The position numbers and the translations under genes are program-made. A stretch of DNA of 64,000 nucleotides from JABCPO02 sp963542845 (GTDB lineage Bacteria; Bacillota; Clostridia; TANB77; CAG-508): positions 1-64,000 of the forward strand of contig CAUTZA010000007.1 of the NCBI GenBank assembly GCA_963542845.1, in the 5' to 3' direction. Below the pieces are notes generated by a model that saw only the letters and a list, made by a program, of their open reading frames with translations, did no database searches and had not been told where the DNA came from. Positions 32,930-43,724 of this stretch are shown piece after piece. How positions within the stretch are numbered: the stretch's first letter is position 1; each line of letters begins with the position of its first letter.

Positions 32930-34073
32930 ATACTATTACTCTTTTTCCTTCTTCTGCATCTGTTATTATTGTTAATTCTTGTTTTTTATTATCTTCTACT
33001 TTTTCAACATCTGCTGCATCTACTTTTTTTACAGTGCTTATTTCATAATTATATTCTTTTCCATTTATAACAAGTACAATCTTATCACCTTTTTTAAGCT
33101 TTTCTATATTTGTAAGTCTTCCTTCTACATTTTGTGATGCTATTACTAAATGTTGTTTTTCTGGTTCTATGTTTGTTCTTGTACCAAGTAATACAACATT
33201 TTCTGCTATTTTTTTTGCATTATTTACAACATTATATTCTTTCCCACCAATCTTAACTTTTATACTATATTTTGCTTCGCCTTCTGTTATTTTTATTTTA
33301 CCATCATCTGCATTATCTGATGTATTTTGCACATTTGTTTCTTGTTTTTTCGCATCTAGTAATAATACTTTTTCTACTGGTATAAACGAGAAGTATTTTA
33401 ATATTTCTGGGTTTTTAACACGAATTATTGCATATGATACTACGATTATAAGGATAAGAACTTCTATTATCATAAGTGACATATATAATATATTCTTTTT
33501 TTCATGTACAACTTCTGTATTTTCATCGTAAATATTTTCAAAAACTTCTTTTTTAGTCATAATAGGTTTTCCTTCAATATCTATATTATCAATAGTATTT
33601 CCATATTCTAATTTTTTTGCATCTATACCTATTTCTTTCGCATCATCTTTATCTATTGCAACTTCGCTTTCTTCTAATAACAAATTTGACAATACTGTCT
33701 CTTCTTTTAAAGGCTTATTCTCAACTACTCTTTCTCTTACATGTTCTCTTCTTGATGTTGCATTTTTCCCATAGTCTATCTTGCTATTGTTATTTGCATT
33801 AAAAAAATCTTCTAATGCTTTTTTTTGTTCTTCAGAAACTTCGAATTTTCTTGCATATATACTGTTATTATTATGATGTGTATCTGAAGTATTATCATAT
33901 GTATGTGTAATACTTTCTTTTTTTACTTCCTCTTTGTTTTTTTCTGTTTTAGAACTATTTCCTTTTTCGAACTTTTCTGCTATTTTCCTAAGAATCTCAC
34001 TATTTTCTGCTCTTTTTCTTCTTTTTTCCTCAAAACTATCATCAGATAATTTATCTCTTCTTCGATTTCTCAT
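32919..34073 (-). CDS. Membrane protein with sortase-like fold lacking catalytic residues
   Basis: A 384-residue protein: Arg/Lys/Glu-rich cytoplasmic region (about 1-195), one membrane helix (about 200-220) and an extracytoplasmic C-terminal domain. The last 130 residues follow the sortase pattern: HLVIASQNVEGRL (active sortases have GHN here), LKKGDKIVLVINGKEYNYEI, then LTIITDAEEGKRVIVYAK (active sortases have TC here). The Arg before VIVYAK is kept, but the catalytic His and Cys positions read Gln and Asp. I infer a degenerate sortase used for binding or structure. The frame is intact with no CGG triplet. Follows argS by 44 bases. Confidence 0.6.
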   Translation of the reverse strand: MRNRRRDKLSDDSFEEKRRKRAENSEILRKIAEKFEKGNSSKTEKNKEEVKKESITHTYDNTSDTHHNNNSIYARKFEVSEEQKKALEDFFNANNNSKIDYGKNATSRREHVRERVVENKPLKEETVLSNLLLEESEVAIDKDDAKEIGIDAKKLEYGNTIDNIDIEGKPIMTKKEVFENIYDENTEVVHEKKNILYMSLMIIEVLILIIVVSYAIIRVKNPEILKYFSFIPVEKVLLLDAKKQETNVQNTSDNADDGKIKITEGEAKYSIKVKIGGKEYNVVNNAKKIAENVVLLGTRTNIEPEKQHLVIASQNVEGRLTNIEKLKKGDKIVLVINGKEYNYEISTVKKVDAADVEKVEDNKKQELTIITDAEEGKRVIVYAK

Positions 34074-34117
34074 TATTTGTTTTTCCCTCTTTTGTTTAAA
34101 TATTTAAATATTTATTC

Positions 34118-35905
34118 CTACATCTTATCAGGCATTTCTATTCCTAATATATTCATACCATTTACTAAAATTCTACTTGTTAATATACATATTATACTAC
34201 CAAGTTTTCTTAAGTTTACATCATCTGTACTTATTCTATGCTTATTATAGTATTGGTTAAATGATTTTGCTAAGTCTAAAAGATATGTTGTAAGTATACT
34301 TGGCTCATATTTTTCTGCTGTTTGTTCTAATATATTTTCATATTCATATATATTTTTAAATATATTATATACTTCATCTGAATTAAGTATTTCTTTATCC
34401 ATATTTGCAAATATGTCTTTTAAGTTTTCTTCCATATTTTCTTTTAAACTAGAAATATTGTCATTATATGTTTCTTCTACATTTTTAAGTATACTATTTA
34501 TTCTTACATTTACATATTGTATATATGGTGCAGTATCTCCTGTAAAATCTAGTACATTATCCCATACAAACACACTATCTTTTATTAGAGTTGTTGAAAG
34601 ATTTGAAAAAATTAATGCTCCAACCCCTACTTTTTTAGCAACTACAGCTTTTTCTTCTTCTGTAAGTTCATTTTTTTCATCTAGAATTTTCTTTGTTCTT
34701 GATATACATTCTTTTATAAGGTCTTCTACTTTTACTACATTTCCGAAGTCTTGTAGACATTTTACCTGTTGGAAGACTAACCATTCCATATGGTATATGT
34801 TTAGCTCCATCTAAGTATTTTTTATCTACTCCTATTTTTTTCATTATTGCAAATAATTGTTTAAAATGTAAAATTTGTTCTGAGCCTACAACATATAATG
34901 ATTTAGTAAAATCATATGTTTTCATTCTGTATAGGAATGTTGCAATGTCTCTTGTAATATACATACTAGAACCATTTGATTTTTCTACTAATGCAAATCC
35001 TACCCCTTCATCTTCTAAATCAATTACTTTTGCTCCTTCTGAAACCTTAGTTATACCTTTTTCATCAAGCATTTTAATAACATCTTTCATCTGATCTGAA
35101 TATGCTGATTCTCCTCTATAACTTTCAAAATGTACATTTAAATAATCATATATTCTATTAAATTCTTTTAAACTAAGATCTATAAACTTCTTCCAAATTC
35201 TAGTCATTTCTTCATCACCTTCTTCTAGAAGTTTAAAATTATCTCTACATTTTTCTAATACTTTTTCGTCTTCTCCGGCAAAGCTTATTTATTCTTACAT
35301 ATATATCTGTTAAGTCTTCTATAGGGTTTTCTCCAAATGTATATTCATCTTTCCATAAATTATATCCTTCGATTAACTTACCAAATTGTGTTCCATAATC
35401 ACCTAAATGATTTACACCTTCTACTGTATATCCGAAGTGCTCTGAAAAGTTTTGCAAACATACCACCTATTACTGTTGTTTTTAAATGTCCTATATGGAA
35501 TTGTTTTGCAATATTAGGTGATGAATAGTCAATTACAACTACTTTTCCTTCATTTTCACTATTAAACCCTAATTTTTCTTTTTTCATTTTTTTAATTGCT
35601 TCTAACATAATATATTCTCTATTTAAGAAAATATTAACATATCCATTTATAACCTCTATTTTTTCTATGTAATTTAAGCTTTCTTTTTCTAAATTTTCTG
35701 CTATTTCATTTGCTATATCAATTGGTGATTTTCTAAAAGGTTTTGCAAGTGCAAAACATGTAATTGATATATCTGAACTGCTTCCTTTACTTTTTTCTAC
35801 CATTGTTCCTAAATTAACATCTAGATTTCCTTCTATCCCGTGTTTTTCTTTCATATTTTTTAATATTATTTCTAATTTACTTATAATTTCTTCTTTTATT
35901 CCCAT
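34118..35905 (-). CDS. argS: Arginyl-tRNA synthetase, three CGG sites
   Basis: The repaired protein is about 594 residues. It has the N-terminal Add1 domain, SSPNIAKQFHIGHLKTT (HIGH motif), GDYGTQFG, a KMSTRLGNVV (KMSKS-like) motif and the DALR anticodon-binding domain. It charges tRNA-Arg, so it is of interest in a cell that seems to have lost CGG as an Arg codon. CGG sites at 35432 (CTT, restoring ALGYTVEGVNHLGD), 35275 (TGC) and 34743 (CTT, restoring the Gly of the KMSTRLGN motif). CAC GGG near 35838 is out of frame. Starts 2 bases after the RNHCP gene. Confidence 0.94.
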
Positions 35906-35907
35906 TT

Positions 35908-36223
35908 TTAATCTCTTCTTTCTATTGGTTTTGTTGATAGTTCTATTATTCTTTCTATATTGTCATCTTTTGCAATTATATTTGTATGTTCCATACCACA
36001 TTTTCTGCACCTATATAATATAACCTCTCCTTTTTTCTTTTTCATATATCCTATAGGTTCCATTAAGCCCTTACACTTACTTTTCCTATCTCCTGGGAAA
36101 ACATCTAAATGTTTTGAATATAGGCAGTTTGGGCAGTGATCTCTTGCTGTATATCCGAAGTTTTTTAACCTCTTTGCCACAATTCTCACATTTAAATTCT
36201 TCATCTATCATTTTAAAGCTCAT
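35908..36223 (-). CDS. RNHCP domain zinc-ribbon protein, one CGG site
   Basis: The repaired protein is about 104 residues. Start taken at 36223 because AGGAAG precedes it; an in-frame ATG at 36211 is possible. It begins MSFKMIDEEFKCENCGKEV and continues GYTARDHCPNCLYSKHLD, with further CxxC at YRCRKCG, giving two zinc ribbons and the RNHCP signature. The family is uncharacterised. CGG site at 36155 (CTT) lies between the first and second Cys pairs; without it the protein starts in the wrong frame, and only a false N-terminus is predicted. It overlaps the kinase gene upstream by 11 bases and precedes argS by 2. Confidence 0.8.
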
Positions 36224-37924
36224 AAATACTTCCTGTTAAAAATTCCCTTATAAGTGAATTATTTGGTACTAAATTATCATCAATATCTTCAAAATATTGT
36301 AAGAATGATAACAATCTTCTTGCTTCACTATATTCTTCTTTATCATCTGTTATTTCTTCTAGAAGTGGTACTATATGTTTTTTAAGTGCTGCTATTTCAT
36401 ATATTACAGACGAGTTAAACATATAATCTGCCTCTTCTTGGTATGGGAATATGTTTTTCTTTTCCCCTCTTCTTACTGAATACCACATCTTAAGAGTATG
36501 AAGCGCATTATAGTTTCTTGTATGATAATCTCTTACTATTCTTCTTATAAGTCTTGTATCTGTTGATGATATTCTATTAAAATAATCTACATTTAATGTT
36601 GTAAGTGCACTTATATATATCTTATACTTATTCTTCTTATCAATTCTTTCTGTTAATTTATCATTTAGACAATGTATACCTTCTAATAATAATATCTCAT
36701 CATGTTCTAATTTTGTTTTTTTACCTGAATATTCTTTTTTACCAATTTTAAAGTTAAATGTTGGCATTTCTACTTCTTCACCATTAAGAAGCCTTTCTAA
36801 ATGGTCATTAAAAAGTGGTATATCTATCGCATTTATATCTTCAAAATCATAATTTCCGATGTTCATCTAGTGGTGTATCTTCTCTTTCTACAAAATAATT
36901 ATCTACAGATATCATTACAGGTTTTATACCAGAAAGCCTTAATGCTGTTGTTAGTTTACCTGCAAATGTAGTCTTACCAGATGATGATGGTCCTGCTATA
37001 AGTATCATCTTAACATCTTTTCTCTTTAATATTTCGTTTGAAAGTTCTGCTATTTTCTTTTCATGAAGTGCTTCTGATAATAATATAACATCTTTCATGT
37101 TTTCTTTTATCTTTGTATTTAATTGATGTATAGTACTTACCTTTAATAATGAATATATATTATTATATTCATCAAGTGCACTTTTTAGCTTATTATTTTC
37201 TTTAAATTCTCCAACTTTATCTAATCCATTTACAGGATCTGGGTATCTTACCAATATACCTTCTTGATATTTTTCTAGCTTAAATGTTTTAAGTCTTCCT
37301 GTTGATAATGGCATTACACCATAAAAATAGTTGAAATATCCGGTCACAGAAATATAATTTAACTTCATTTTTCACATCTTTTTGAAGCATTCCTCTTAAA
37401 GACCTATTTTTAGCATAAAACTCTTCTGATTCTTCTTTTGTAAATGATTTTTTAGTTATTTCATAATCCTTATTTACAATATTCTTCATTTCAAGTTCAA
37501 TATCTTTAATCATATCTTCTGTAAGCTCAATATTTGTAATATTTACATACATTGCATTATGAAGTTGGTATTCTGTACGTATCTTAGCATTTGGGTATAA
37601 TCTGTTTATCGCCATACATAATATATATAATAGTCCCCTAATATATATCATCTTACCATCTTCTGATGTCATATCTAAAAACTTAAGTTCTCCTGATTTT
37701 TGTGGCCTATGTTTTAACGACCTTATACTATTTGCATACCTTACTGCTAGTATATTCTCATCTTTTGCTATAACATCACTAAATCTTTCTAGTATCGACT
37801 CTACACCATTAAATTTGTACTCTTTCCCATTATATGTAACTACTATTTCCTTATCTTTAGCTACTTTTCCTTTTACTTCTCTAATATCTTTCTTTATCTT
37901 TAAACTCTTTTTTCTTTTGTCCAT
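36213..37924 (-). CDS. Uridine-kinase-like nucleoside kinase with N-terminal TGS/ThrRS-like domain, two CGG sites
   Basis: The repaired protein is about 569 residues. N-terminal half resembles the TGS and tRNA-editing-like region of threonyl-tRNA synthetase; the C-terminal half is a P-loop kinase with LIAGPSSSGKTTFAGKL, VDNYFVEREDTPLDEHGNYDFE and later LLLEGIHCLN, as in uridine kinase/phosphoribulokinase relatives. Such fusions are common in Clostridia; the substrate is not established. CGG sites at 37340 (GAC, restoring CDGYFNYFYG) and 36856 (CAT, restoring DEHGNYDF). Possible operon with the two small membrane proteins upstream and RNHCP-argS downstream. Confidence 0.85.
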
Positions 37925-37942
37925 TTTTCTCCTATCTCATAT

Positions 37943-38131
37943 CTAATATATTACAAACATCTTCACTAAAAACACTGATACTATCATAGATATATACCCA
38001 ATAATCCTTAATTTAAATACCATCTCATTCCTATTTTCATTCATAAAATACCTTTTAACAATATTTCTAGTATCAAATACAAGTAATGTAGATATTGCAA
38101 ATATACCTGCAATTACTAATCTTAAAATCAT
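37943..38131 (-). CDS. Small membrane protein (two helices)
   Basis: About 62 residues with two hydrophobic helices separated by a basic loop (RNIVKRYFMNENRNEM). ATG at 38131; a GTG at 38134 overlapping the upstream stop is also possible. No family recognised. Its start touches the stop of the next gene upstream, so the two are probably co-translated. Confidence 0.5.
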   Translation of the reverse strand: MILRLVIAGIFAISTLLVFDTRNIVKRYFMNENRNEMVFKLRIIGYISMIVSVFLVKMFVIY

Positions 38132-38133
38132 CA

Positions 38134-38346
38134 CTATTTCTTATCCTTATCTTCTAACTTTTTTAAATATATTAATGAACCTACACCTATTAAAAGCGCT
38201 AATACTAATATAACAAAATTAATCATATTAATAGTATCAATTTGCCTTTTAAGTATACATTCTAATATATTTAAAACCAAACATATAACAGTTATAACCA
38301 AAATAACTTTAAAACTATGTCTCCTTTTTTTTATCTCTTCTTTCAT
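38134..38346 (-). CDS. Small membrane protein (two helices)
   Basis: About 70 residues starting at 38346 after AAGGAG (an upstream ATG at 38379 has no site). A short basic N-terminus (KKRRHSFK) precedes two hydrophobic helices and a charged end. No family recognised. Paired with the small membrane gene at 37943-38131 by a one-base overlap. Confidence 0.5.
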   Translation of the reverse strand: MKEEIKKRRHSFKVILVITVICLVLNILECILKRQIDTINMINFVILVLALLIGVGSLIYLKKLEDKDKK

Positions 38347-38440
38347 TTTTTCTCCTTGTATATTAATACACAAATTCATATATATGATATCATATATATA
38401 TTTTTTTTTAAAGCAATCCTCTTCTAAAAAAGCATAAAAA

Positions 38441-38470
38441 AAGGAACTATTCCAAAAGAAATAATTCCTT
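38441..38470 (-). terminator. Terminator after the repeat-rich pilin-like gene
   Basis: An 11-bp stem (38441-38451 with 38460-38470) with one G-U pair in minus-strand RNA, followed by a T-rich tract on that strand. Confidence 0.7.
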
Positions 38471-38557
38471 AAGTTAATTTTTAAAAATGATTATACAATT
38501 TTTTAATACATGTTCTTTCCTGTGCTGGATAATTCTTTACTATTTAAATTTTAATAA

Positions 38558-40829
38558 TTATTTCATATATGCTGGTAAAGAATTATAATTAGATGCCTTT
38601 ATGCAATACTTGAACATAGCACTAACATATCCACCTTTTTCTTTTACTCTCTTAGCATGTTCTATAATTGTATTGGGAACATATAATAATTCAATACAGC
38701 TACCAAATGCACCACGAAAATCAGTCCCCCTTGTATTGTACTTAAATAAGTTTTCTGGAACGCTTGTTAATCGTCTACAGTAACCAAATGTACTATTAAA
38801 ATGTGTTGCATTTACATTGTACTTAAATAAATTTTCTGGGACGCTCGTTAAGCCTTCACAGTTAGCAAATGTACCATTAAATTGTGTTGCATTTACATTG
38901 TACTTAAATAAGTTTTCTGAAATACTTGTTAAGCCTCTACAGCCAGAAAATGTATAATAAAAATCAGTTACATTCACATTGTTTTTAAATAAGTTTTCTG
39001 GTACGCTCGCTAATCCCCAACAGATAGTAAATGTATTACGAAATTGTGTTGCATTCACATTGTTTTTAAATAAGTTTTCTGGTATGCTTGTTAAGCCTCT
39101 ACAGCCAGCAAATGTACTACTAAAATCAGTTACATTCACATTGTTTTTAAATAAGTTCTCTGGTATGCTTGTTAAGCCTATGCAGCCATTAAATGTACTA
39201 CTAAAATCAGTTGCATTTACATTGTTTTTAAATAAGTTTTCTGGTACGCTTGTTAAGCCTTCACAGTCAGTAAATGTACTACTAAATCGAGCTACATTTA
39301 CATTGTTTTTAAATAAGTTTTCTGGTACGCTTGTTAAGCCTCTACAGCCAGCAAATATACCGTGAAATCGTGTTACATTCACATTGTTTTTAAATAAGTT
39401 CTCTGGTATGCTTGTTAAGTCTCTACAGCCAGCAAATGCACCAAGAAAATCAGTTACCCTTACATTGTACTTAAATAAGTTTTCTGGAACGCTTGTTAAG
39501 CGTCTACAGTAATCAAATGTACTATTAAATTGTGTTGCATTTACATTGTACTTAAATAAGTTTTCTGGAACGCTCGTTAAGCCTTCACAGTTAGCAAATG
39601 TACTACTAAAATCAGTTACTTTTACATTGTACTTAAATAAGTTTTCTGGTATGCTTGTTAAGCCTTCGCATTTAGCAAATATACCACTAAAATCAGTTAC
39701 ATTTACATTGTTTTTAAATAAGTTTTCTGGGACACTCATTAAGCCACTACAGCCTATAAACGTATTACGAAAATGAGTTGCATTCACATTGTTTTTAAAT
39801 AAGTTTTCTGGAATACTTGTTATTCCTCTACAACTTTCAAATGTACCATAAAATTGAGTTGCATTTACATTATTTTTAAATAAGTTTTCTGGAATACTTG
39901 TTATTCTATCACAACTGTAAAATCTACTCATATACGCACTTGTAACTTTCTTACTAAATAACCACTCTGGTATTTCACTAAACTTTGAATGGTTATATGT
40001 TACAATTCCTTTATCCTGTTCTGGTTCATATATTTCAGATACATTACTCAACGTCATTTCATAGTTTTCTTTATTCTTCCCCCATTGTAGTATATCTAGT
40101 TCATAATCTCCGATCATTCGCAGGATATGCCCAGACCCTTGAATATCCCCATATCTTGACTACATGTTCGCCACCATTAAATTCTTTTATTTCTTCTGAT
40201 ACAATTCTACCAACACCGTCCCCATAATCAATTTTGATTTCTTTATTATGTCCATTAAATCCACTAAATCCTATCTTCGCTTTCGTTCCAGGAACTCTAA
40301 TTTTAAGTATCATTTTATCCTTATCTTCTTCTGGTATTGTAACTCCAGCAACAACTTTAGGCCACACAACTGGTGGTGTTGTTTCTTCCGGTGTAGGCGT
40401 TGGCGTCGGAGTTGATGGCGTAGCTTCTTCCACTTCTTCCTCTAACTCAGATGTTGGTGCTATGTATTTAATCTTTAACATCTCTAATACTGCTTCTTTA
40501 GTATCAATAACAGTACCTTTCTTATCTGTTATATTTCCACCCACAACATTATATTTAGCTGTAAATTCTTCTGTAGTAAGTACTTCTTCTACATCTGGTT
40601 TTGGCATCTTATTTTCTACTGCTTGCAAACTTAACCTTGTATAGCTTTGTTTTGCTGTATCATATAATTCTGCCTTTGCTTGTTCTTTTTGTGCTTGTGT
40701 TGATTTTGCTATTAATCCATTTTCACCAAGCGTCATCTGTATTGCTATTGCTGCTAAAAGTAGCATTATAACAATAGTTAGAACAAGTGCTAATAAAGTT
40801 ATTGCATTTTTCTTTTTTACTTTTTTCAT
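38558..40829 (-). CDS. Pilin-like surface protein with 15 BspA-like 27-residue repeats, one CGG site
   Basis: Start at 40829 after GGAGG; an in-frame start at 40883 lacks a site. The repaired protein is about 756 residues: the same hydrophobic pilin-like N-terminus as at 24465-25710 (ITLLALVLTIVIMLLL...LGENGL), a Pro/Thr linker with TPTPTPEE, a beta-rich module shared with the neighbour gene (EEDKDKMILKIRVP), and then 15 tandem repeats of the form LTSIPENLFKNNVNVTDF followed by SSTFAGCRG. They resemble BspA/DUF285 leucine-rich repeats, used for adhesion in gut bacteria. CGG site at 40110 (GAT) restores NDGDYELDILQWG before the repeats. The terminal repeat is degenerate (VPNTIIEHAK). Likely a surface adhesin. 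Confidence 0.75.
38693..39907 (-). repeat. Fifteen 81-bp coding repeats
   Basis: The DNA repeats with an 81-base period inside the surface-protein gene, keeping frame. Several units are nearly identical at DNA level (recurring AAATAAGTTTTCTGG core on the plus strand), so copy number could change by recombination. Boundaries are approximate. Confidence 0.85.
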
Positions 40830-40962
40830 TATTATTTCCTCCAAATGTATATATCTATATCTTATAAATATCTTAATATACAATATATTTATATATATGT
40901 TACAATAGTTTTACGCAAAATATATATATTTGCAAAACTTACTGAACAACTACGAATTCAAA

Positions 40963-40995
40963 AAAGAACTACTCCATAATACTGGATAGTTCTTT
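40963..40995 (-). terminator. Terminator after the second repeat-rich pilin-like gene
   Basis: Stem AAAGAACTA/TAGTTCTTT, extended by an imperfect CTCC/GGA segment, followed by a run of T on the minus strand, 20 bases after the stop at 41015. Confidence 0.7.
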
Positions 40996-41014
40996 ATTAT
41001 TTAAATTTTAATAA

Positions 41015-42370
41015 TTATTTCATATATGCTGGTATACTTGCATAGTTCGATGCTGATGTGCATCCTATAAACATTTTCTTTACAATCCCACCATTTTCTT
41101 TAACTTCTTTCGCTTTTTGTATTATTGCTTCAGGAATAATTGATATATTATTACAATGTTCAAAAGCATTTTCCAATTGTTTTATTTTAGAATTATTTGC
41201 AAATAAATTTTCCGGTATACTTGTTATGTTTTGACACCCTGAAAACATATATCTAATATTTTCAAGATCTCTATTGTACTTAAACAAGTTTTCAGGGATA
41301 TTTGCTATATTTTTACATCTTCCAAATATTGCCTCAGTTTTTTTAAGTTTTATATTATGCTTAAATAATTCTGTAGGTATATTTGTAATATTTTCACATC
41401 CTTCAAACACTCTCTCTAATTGTACTACTTCTGTATTGTATTTAAATAGGTTTTCTGGTATACTTGTTAATCCCTTACAATTATAGAAAACTTCTGATAA
41501 AGTTTTTACATTAACACAATTTTTAAATAGGTTTTCTGGAATAGTAGTTATATTATCGCAATTAAAAAACTTACTTGTTCCTTGGCTATTTTCTTTCTTG
41601 CTAAATAACCATTCTGGTATCTCTGTAAACTTCCCTTTCCTATAATTTACTAGTATTTCTTCTGGTTCTGGTTCATGTATTTTAGAAATATTATACATAT
41701 CCATATTCCATCCATTCATAATTCTGCCTTTTCCCCATTGTAATACTTCTATACTATAATCAGAATCTTTAAAATCTACTGTACACCTATATGATGAATA
41801 TCCTGATAATTTTATTACATGTTCTCCACTATCAAACTCTGATTCTATATTGGCTTGTCTTATACCTTGACCATAATCATAATTGAAATTCCCATTGAAT
41901 TTTGTTTTTACCTTACCTGTTGGGACTCTAAGTTTAAGTATCATCTTTTCCTTGTCTTCCTCAGGTATTGTAACTCCAGCAACAAGTTTTGGCCATGTAG
42001 GTGCTACTATAGGTGATAAACCTTTTAATTCATTTAAAAGATTTTCCTTAGTGTCTACAACAGTCCCCTTCTTATCTACCACATTATCTCCTACTATATC
42101 ATATCTATCTCTAAATTCTATTGTAGAAAGTGCTAAATGTGTTTCTGGAACTGGTTGCCCATTTTCTAATGCTTTTGATTTTAAATTAATATAGCTAAGC
42201 TTTACCGTCTCATATAGTTCTGCTTTTACTTGTTCTTTTCTTGCTTGTATTGATTTAGCTACAAGTCCATTTTCTCCAAGTGCCATTTGTATTACTATTG
42301 CTGCTAATAGTAGCATTATAACTATAGTTATAACTAGCGCAAGTAGTGTAACCCCTCTTTTCTTTTTCAT
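41015..42370 (-). CDS. Pilin-like surface protein with five BspA-like repeats
   Basis: A 451-residue intact protein, a paralogue of the 38558-40829 gene. N-terminus MKKKRGVTLLALVITIVIMLLL...LGENGLV, then a linker, the shared EEDKEKMILKLRVP module, a WLFSKKEN segment and five diverged 27-residue repeats (SIPENLFKYN type), ending SNYASIPAYMK like its paralogue. No CGG site; CGG occurs only out of frame (ACG GTA, CCG GAA). It lies 186 bases upstream of the paralogue in transcription order. Probably adhesion or cell-surface structure. Confidence 0.72.
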   Translation of the reverse strand: MKKKRGVTLLALVITIVIMLLLAAIVIQMALGENGLVAKSIQARKEQVKAELYETVKLSYINLKSKALENGQPVPETHLALSTIEFRDRYDIVGDNVVDKKGTVVDTKENLLNELKGLSPIVAPTWPKLVAGVTIPEEDKEKMILKLRVPTGKVKTKFNGNFNYDYGQGIRQANIESEFDSGEHVIKLSGYSSYRCTVDFKDSDYSIEVLQWGKGRIMNGWNMDMYNISKIHEPEPEEILVNYRKGKFTEIPEWLFSKKENSQGTSKFFNCDNITTIPENLFKNCVNVKTLSEVFYNCKGLTSIPENLFKYNTEVVQLERVFEGCENITNIPTELFKHNIKLKKTEAIFGRCKNIANIPENLFKYNRDLENIRYMFSGCQNITSIPENLFANNSKIKQLENAFEHCNNISIIPEAIIQKAKEVKENGGIVKKMFIGCTSASNYASIPAYMK

Positions 42371-42677
42371 AATCCTCCTCTTTTAAAACATAAGTATATC
42401 TAACATTTTAATTTTATTCACTTTCTTTTTCCATATTTATTACATTATTTTAATATGTAGTAAATTTAAAATATAATTGCAGGTTTTTAGCCTTAAACTG
42501 CAATAAGTGGAAGAAACTGCAATTACTGTAGTTTATTAGTCATACCTAAAAGCAATATTTAGGTCTTTTTTATACTTTTTATACACTAAGTGCAGATAAT
42601 ATTAGCTAAAACCTGCATTTACTCTAAGAATCCATTTTTTTACAAAAAACCTGCAATAAATTGTTAAATTTGCATTA
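42371..42677. other. Leader region of the repeat-protein gene with CTGCA-type repeats
   Basis: About 300 bases holding repeated short elements: TTGCAG at 42479, ACTGCAATAA near 42499, ACTGCAATTA near 42516, GTGCAG near 42591, CCTGCATTTA near 42611 and CCTGCAATAA near 42649. They could be operator-like or RNA-structure elements. No ORF seen. Confidence 0.3.
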
Positions 42678-42714
42678 AAAAGAGCATTATTTTTCTTATA
42701 AATAACACTCTTTT
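42678..42714 (-). terminator. Terminator after the ABC-2 permease gene
   Basis: A 14-bp stem (42678-42691 with 42701-42714) containing two G-U pairs in minus-strand RNA, loop of 9, then a T-run. It lies 60 bases after the stop at 42775. Confidence 0.7.
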
Positions 42715-42774
42715 CCTATTTTTAATATATATTTTAAATGTATCTTACATATTATTATATATCTTTATATATAC

Positions 42775-43699
42775 TTAATTATTATCTCTATTATTTCCTA
42801 TAGTATTCTTTTCCTTTTCATATATTCTTTCTACCTTATTATAGAAATATTCCTTATCACATACAAGTGAAATTGTTCCTATAAATAAATATAATGTAAT
42901 TCCTATTATAAATGAGTTCATTTGTACACTGTAATTTGTTATGTATTCTACACTTCTACTATTTATATAACTATATATAGGCATTGCCATTATTTGTTCT
43001 AGTTGAGTTCCGAACTGTTCCTAAAGTTATAAATGTTAATAGGTACATAATAGTATCATATGGGATTAATAAACAGAATGTATATACAATATATACATAT
43101 AAGGAAATAATTCCTATTAATGAAATTAGCTGTTGCACATAATTAACATTATATAAAATATATGTAATGCTTTTTTCTGAAACACCAATTATATTTAGAT
43201 TTAATCCCATTATATTATACATATTTTTAAATACTCCTATAGTAATTAAATATCCTATAATTCCTACTACTATTGAGGCTGTCATAATAATTATAATTGA
43301 TAATATTTTTGAAATATGTATATTTAAATGTCCATATTTTTTCATCTTTTTTATTATTTCTTTATTCTTTATATCATATAATGCTATTGTAACTGTATAT
43401 AATCCAATAACTACAAGTATTATTCTAGACATTGTATAGATATACATATTTATAGCATTTTCTTTTATAAGAGCTTGCTTATATTCCTTATACTCTTTTC
43501 TATCCTTTTCTAAAAACTCATAATTTATACCATTTGTTACCCTTGTAATATTCATTATATTATTATATGCCTCTTTTACTCTGTATACATGTACATATCC
43601 TGTTAATATACTAATCACTAATATTACTACTAATAACATCTTTATATATCCTTTTTGCCATTGTCTTAATAGCTCCTCTTTTATTATACTTAGTCTCAT
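42775..43699 (-). CDS. ABC-2-type membrane permease-like protein, one CGG site
   Basis: The repaired protein is about 307 residues with roughly six hydrophobic segments and a large loop after the first, as in ABC-2 or MacB-unlike permeases. Start at 43699 after AGGAGGG. CGG site at 43010 (GTT) restores LGTVGTQLEQIMAMPIYSY, adding the last membrane part. No ATPase gene is adjacent, so its partner is not known. It lies 227 bases downstream of dnaJ in transcription order, behind a hairpin. Confidence 0.6.
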
Positions 43700-43724
43700 A
43701 TTTTCCCTCCTTTTAAAAAGCACA

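Noticed and set aside
38693..39907. CRISPR array
   Set aside because: The periodic sequence is coding repeats without unique spacers; no cas genes are present.
38601..40227. Plus-strand ORFs opposite the repeat protein
   Set aside because: They repeat with the same 81-base period, have no ribosome binding sites and are antisense shadows of the repeat gene.
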